Shown in pieces: positions 30,237 to 32,512 of a stretch of 32,512 bases of DNA. The translations under genes and the position numbers were made by a program. The number at the start of each line of letters is the position of its first letter. Positions within the stretch are counted from its first letter, which is position 1. Source of the stretch: an uncultured Asticcacaulis sp. GTDB taxonomy: Bacteria; Pseudomonadota; Alphaproteobacteria; Caulobacterales; Caulobacteraceae. Location: the NCBI GenBank assembly GCA_946482045.1, contig CAMLPZ010000012.1, forward strand, positions 1 through 32,512, given 5' to 3'. The notes beneath the pieces are model-generated. The model saw only the letters and a program-made list of their open reading frames with translations, did not search any database and had not been told where the DNA came from.

Positions 30237-32512
30237 ATGATGACGGGATATTGGAAACAGCCTAGTTGTTCCGTTGCGCGGGGCTTGATGTTAACGGTGG
30301 CCATGGCCTGCCTGGCGCTCCCGGCCACAGCGGAGACGCGCAGTTTGTCGCAGGACTGGCGCGTTCATCGCGGCGAGGTAGCCGGCGCTGAACAGCCGGC
30401 ATTCGACGACCATGGCTGGCAACGCGTCTCTGTGCCACACGACATATCCATTATGGATAAGGCCGACGGTTCGCCGCCGTTCGACGCAAAGGCGGAAGCC
30501 GGCCAGGATTCGGGCTACCTGCCGGGGGGCGTGGGCTGGTACCGGCGCCATCTTGTACTGAACGCGGATGAGGCGGCGCGTGTTGTCCAGCTGCGCTTCG
30601 AAGCGGTCTACATGGACGCGGATATCTGGCTGAACGGACAAAAAGTAGCGTCGCACAAGTACGGCTATACGGCTTTTGCGGGTGACCTGACCGGAAAGGT
30701 TAGGGCCGGGGAGAACGTTATCGCCGTCCGGGTCAATCACCCCGATCCGTCGTCGCGATGGTACGCCGGCACCGGTATCATCCGGCCGGTGACGCTGGAA
30801 GTACTGAACTGTGTCCATATTGTTCCCGACAGCGTGTTCGTGACAACGCCCGTCGCGACGACTGAGTCGGGCGTCGTGGCCGTGGATGCCGCCGCCAGCA
30901 ACTGCGCCGCAAAGCAGGCCAAGGTCGAACTGGTCTCGAAGGTCGTTGCGCCGACAGGTGAGACGGTCGCGCAAACCATCCAGTCGCAAACGGTAGGCGC
31001 TAAGGCCAGGGCGCAATCGAAGAGCCGTCTTGAACTGGCCCATCCCAAGCTTTGGTCGCCGGACACGCCGAACCTCTATACGCTGGTTCAGGAATTGCGT
31101 GTCGACGGCGTCGTCGTCGATGAACGCCGGACGCGCTTCGGCATGCGTACCGTCACGATCGACGCCGTCAACGGACTGCGTCTTAACGGCAAGCCCCTGG
31201 AATTGCGTGGAGGCAATATCCACCACGACAACTACATGCTGGGCGCCGCTGGTCTTCCGGACGCCGATCGCCGCAAGGTCGCCCTGATGAAAGCGGCGGG
31301 TTACAATGCGATCCGCAATGCCCATAATCCGGCCAGCCAGGCGACCCTGGAAGCGGCCGATGAGCTGGGCATGCTGGTTATTAATGAAGCCTTCGACAGT
31401 TGGAACAAGTCCAAGCGATCGCAGGATTACACCCGCTTCTTTACGGAAAATTGGGCGCAGGACATCGATAGCCTGGTCGTCAGTGGCCGCAATCACCCGA
31501 GCGTCATCTTCTGGAGCATCGGCAACGAAATCCCCGAAGACGGGACGCCCGAAGGCGTTGCCACGGCGCAGAAGCTGGCCGCGCGCGTCCGTCAGATGGA
31601 TCCTACCCGTCCCGTCACTCAAGGGGTGAATGCGGACCCACCGAGGAGCTCATTGCAGTTCGATCAACTCGACGTCGCCGGCTATAATTACAAGGCGCAT
31701 CAGTTCGACGACGAGCACAAGAACTTCCCCAACCGGGTCCTGTACACGTCTGAGTCCCTACCAAAAGACGCCTTTTCCTACTGGCGCGCCGTCGAGACCA
31801 AGCCGTGGGTCATCGGAGATTTCGTCTGGACCGCCGTCGACTATCTCGGCGAGGCCGGCATCGGATGGATGGGCTATAGCCAGGATTGGCAAAAGCTTGG
31901 GCCCTATCCCTGGAACCTCGCCTATTGCGGCGAGATCGACGCAACCGGACGCAAGCGGCCCGCGGCCTATTACCGGCAAGTCATATGGAAAACCGGCATC
32001 GACCCGGTAGCGGCCTTTGTGCGCCAGCCGAAGGGGACTGAAGACCTGCCCGACCGGGACTATTTCCCGACGACGCCGCCGCACCTCGACTGGTCGCTTG
32101 ACGATGTCCACCCCAGCTGGACGTGGCCCGGCCAGGAAGGCAAGCCGCAAGAGGTAGTGGTCTATTCGGAGTATCCGGAAGTCGAGCTGTTCCTGAACGG
32201 AAAGAGCCTTGGCCGCCAGGCAGTCAGTGTCGCTACCGAATATAAGGCAAGCTACTCCGTCAATTACCAGGCTGGGCAATTGCTGGCCGTGGGTTATAGC
32301 GATGGCAAGGAAGCGGGACGCTGGGAGCTTCGGACGGCGGGCGTACCTGCCGCCGCCAAAGCCACGATCGACCGAACGCAACTGACCGCCAACGGGCAGG
32401 ATCTGGCCTATGTGACCATTGAGCTGTTTGACGCCAATGGAACACCGGTCTACGCGCGCGGTGATGAACGCGGTGTGAAGGTCCGCGTGCTGGGCGCTGG
32501 CCGTCTGGCGGG
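30237..32512 (+). CDS. GH2 glycoside hydrolase (beta-galactosidase-like), cut by the window end
   Basis: At least 758 residues; no stop before the window edge. ATG 30237 follows AGGAA by 7 nt; GTG 30219 is an alternative in the same frame. A signal peptide ends near ALPATAE. Domain order: sugar-binding jelly roll (about 35-190; WYRRHLVLN, YAGTGIIRPVTLE), immunoglobulin-like domain, then the TIM barrel (about 300-600) with LRGGNIHHDN, acid/base E431 in WSIGNEIPEDG and nucleophile E506 in LYTSESL. Further C-terminal beta domains follow (VELFLNGKSLGRQ). Likely a retaining exo-beta-glycosidase of the galactosidase or related type in the periplasm. It lies 162 bp after the halogenase gene. Confidence 0.9.
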   Translation, partial: MMTGYWKQPSCSVARGLMLTVAMACLALPATAETRSLSQDWRVHRGEVAGAEQPAFDDHGWQRVSVPHDISIMDKADGSPPFDAKAEAGQDSGYLPGGVGWYRRHLVLNADEAARVVQLRFEAVYMDADIWLNGQKVASHKYGYTAFAGDLTGKVRAGENVIAVRVNHPDPSSRWYAGTGIIRPVTLEVLNCVHIVPDSVFVTTPVATTESGVVAVDAAASNCAAKQAKVELVSKVVAPTGETVAQTIQSQTVGAKARAQSKSRLELAHPKLWSPDTPNLYTLVQELRVDGVVVDERRTRFGMRTVTIDAVNGLRLNGKPLELRGGNIHHDNYMLGAAGLPDADRRKVALMKAAGYNAIRNAHNPASQATLEAADELGMLVINEAFDSWNKSKRSQDYTRFFTENWAQDIDSLVVSGRNHPSVIFWSIGNEIPEDGTPEGVATAQKLAARVRQMDPTRPVTQGVNADPPRSSLQFDQLDVAGYNYKAHQFDDEHKNFPNRVLYTSESLPKDAFSYWRAVETKPWVIGDFVWTAVDYLGEAGIGWMGYSQDWQKLGPYPWNLAYCGEIDATGRKRPAAYYRQVIWKTGIDPVAAFVRQPKGTEDLPDRDYFPTTPPHLDWSLDDVHPSWTWPGQEGKPQEVVVYSEYPEVELFLNGKSLGRQAVSVATEYKASYSVNYQAGQLLAVGYSDGKEAGRWELRTAGVPAAAKATIDRTQLTANGQDLAYVTIELFDANGTPVYARGDERGVKVRVLGAGRLA

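Noticed and set aside
30291..31622. Minus-strand frame of 443 codons antisense to the GH2 gene
   Set aside because: The plus-strand frame has a signal peptide, both catalytic glutamates and full GH2 domain order. The antisense frame is low in hydrophobic residues, rich in Arg, and has no family features.
1..32512. CRISPR arrays, tRNA or rRNA genes
   Set aside because: No regularly spaced repeats, no cloverleaf-like sequence with a recognisable T-arm and no rRNA signature seen on either strand.

Overview
The window looks like chromosomal DNA from an alphaproteobacterium of the Caulobacterales, possibly an Asticcacaulis-like organism. The reasons are the high GC content with strong GC3 bias, a TonB-dependent receptor of the Xanthomonas/Caulobacter long type, a flavin-dependent tryptophan-halogenase-like protein beside it, secreted glycoside hydrolases, IclR regulators, and an intergenic palindromic repeat of a kind common in alphaproteobacteria. 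The genus is inference; no rRNA or marker gene is present.

Left part (1-12.5 kb): nitrogen salvage. A guanine-deaminase-like gene is followed by a decayed IS110-family element of the IS1111 group. The element lies directly against the stop codon of a five-gene operon on the minus strand: NikR-like regulator, two DUF1989 proteins (UAAP1 and UAAP2, the carboxyguanidine deiminase pair), a urea/guanidine carboxylase and allophanate hydrolase. These genes are joined by ATGA or other short overlaps. A divergent plus-strand operon encodes a substrate-binding lipoprotein, a permease and an ATPase of the import system that usually accompanies these genes, followed by a 33-codon coupled ORF. The enzyme set fits guanidine -> carboxyguanidine -> allophanate -> NH3 + CO2. 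I see no guanidine riboswitch. The divergent promoter region instead carries a perfect 9-bp-arm palindrome with NikR-type geometry (6-N16-6), and the NikR-like protein has lost three of the four nickel ligands.

Middle part (13-24 kb): a GH29 alpha-L-fucosidase whose Shine-Dalgarno sequence lies in a hairpin; a convergent GH3 beta-glycosidase downstream of an FtsX/MacB-type ABC permease and its ATPase; an IclR regulator; a divergent response regulator-histidine kinase pair in which the NtrC-like regulator lacks the GAFTGA sigma-54 loop; and a second IclR gene whose 3' end overlaps the kinase gene tail to tail.

Right part (24-32.5 kb): the 795-bp gap before the TonB-dependent receptor holds two tandem candidate small RNAs, each with its own promoter-like sequence and strong intrinsic terminator, plus a near-consensus sigma-70 promoter for the receptor with a palindrome at its expected start point. 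Then come the receptor, its terminator, a 109-bp intergenic repeat, the halogenase-like flavoprotein and a GH2 glycosidase that runs off the window end. GH29, GH3, GH2 and the receptor suggest uptake and trimming of a complex, perhaps fucosylated, glycan. A 12-bp sequence of consensus WTYATATWTGAW occurs before the fucosidase, the second iclR gene, both candidate sRNAs and the receptor, which suggests one local regulon.
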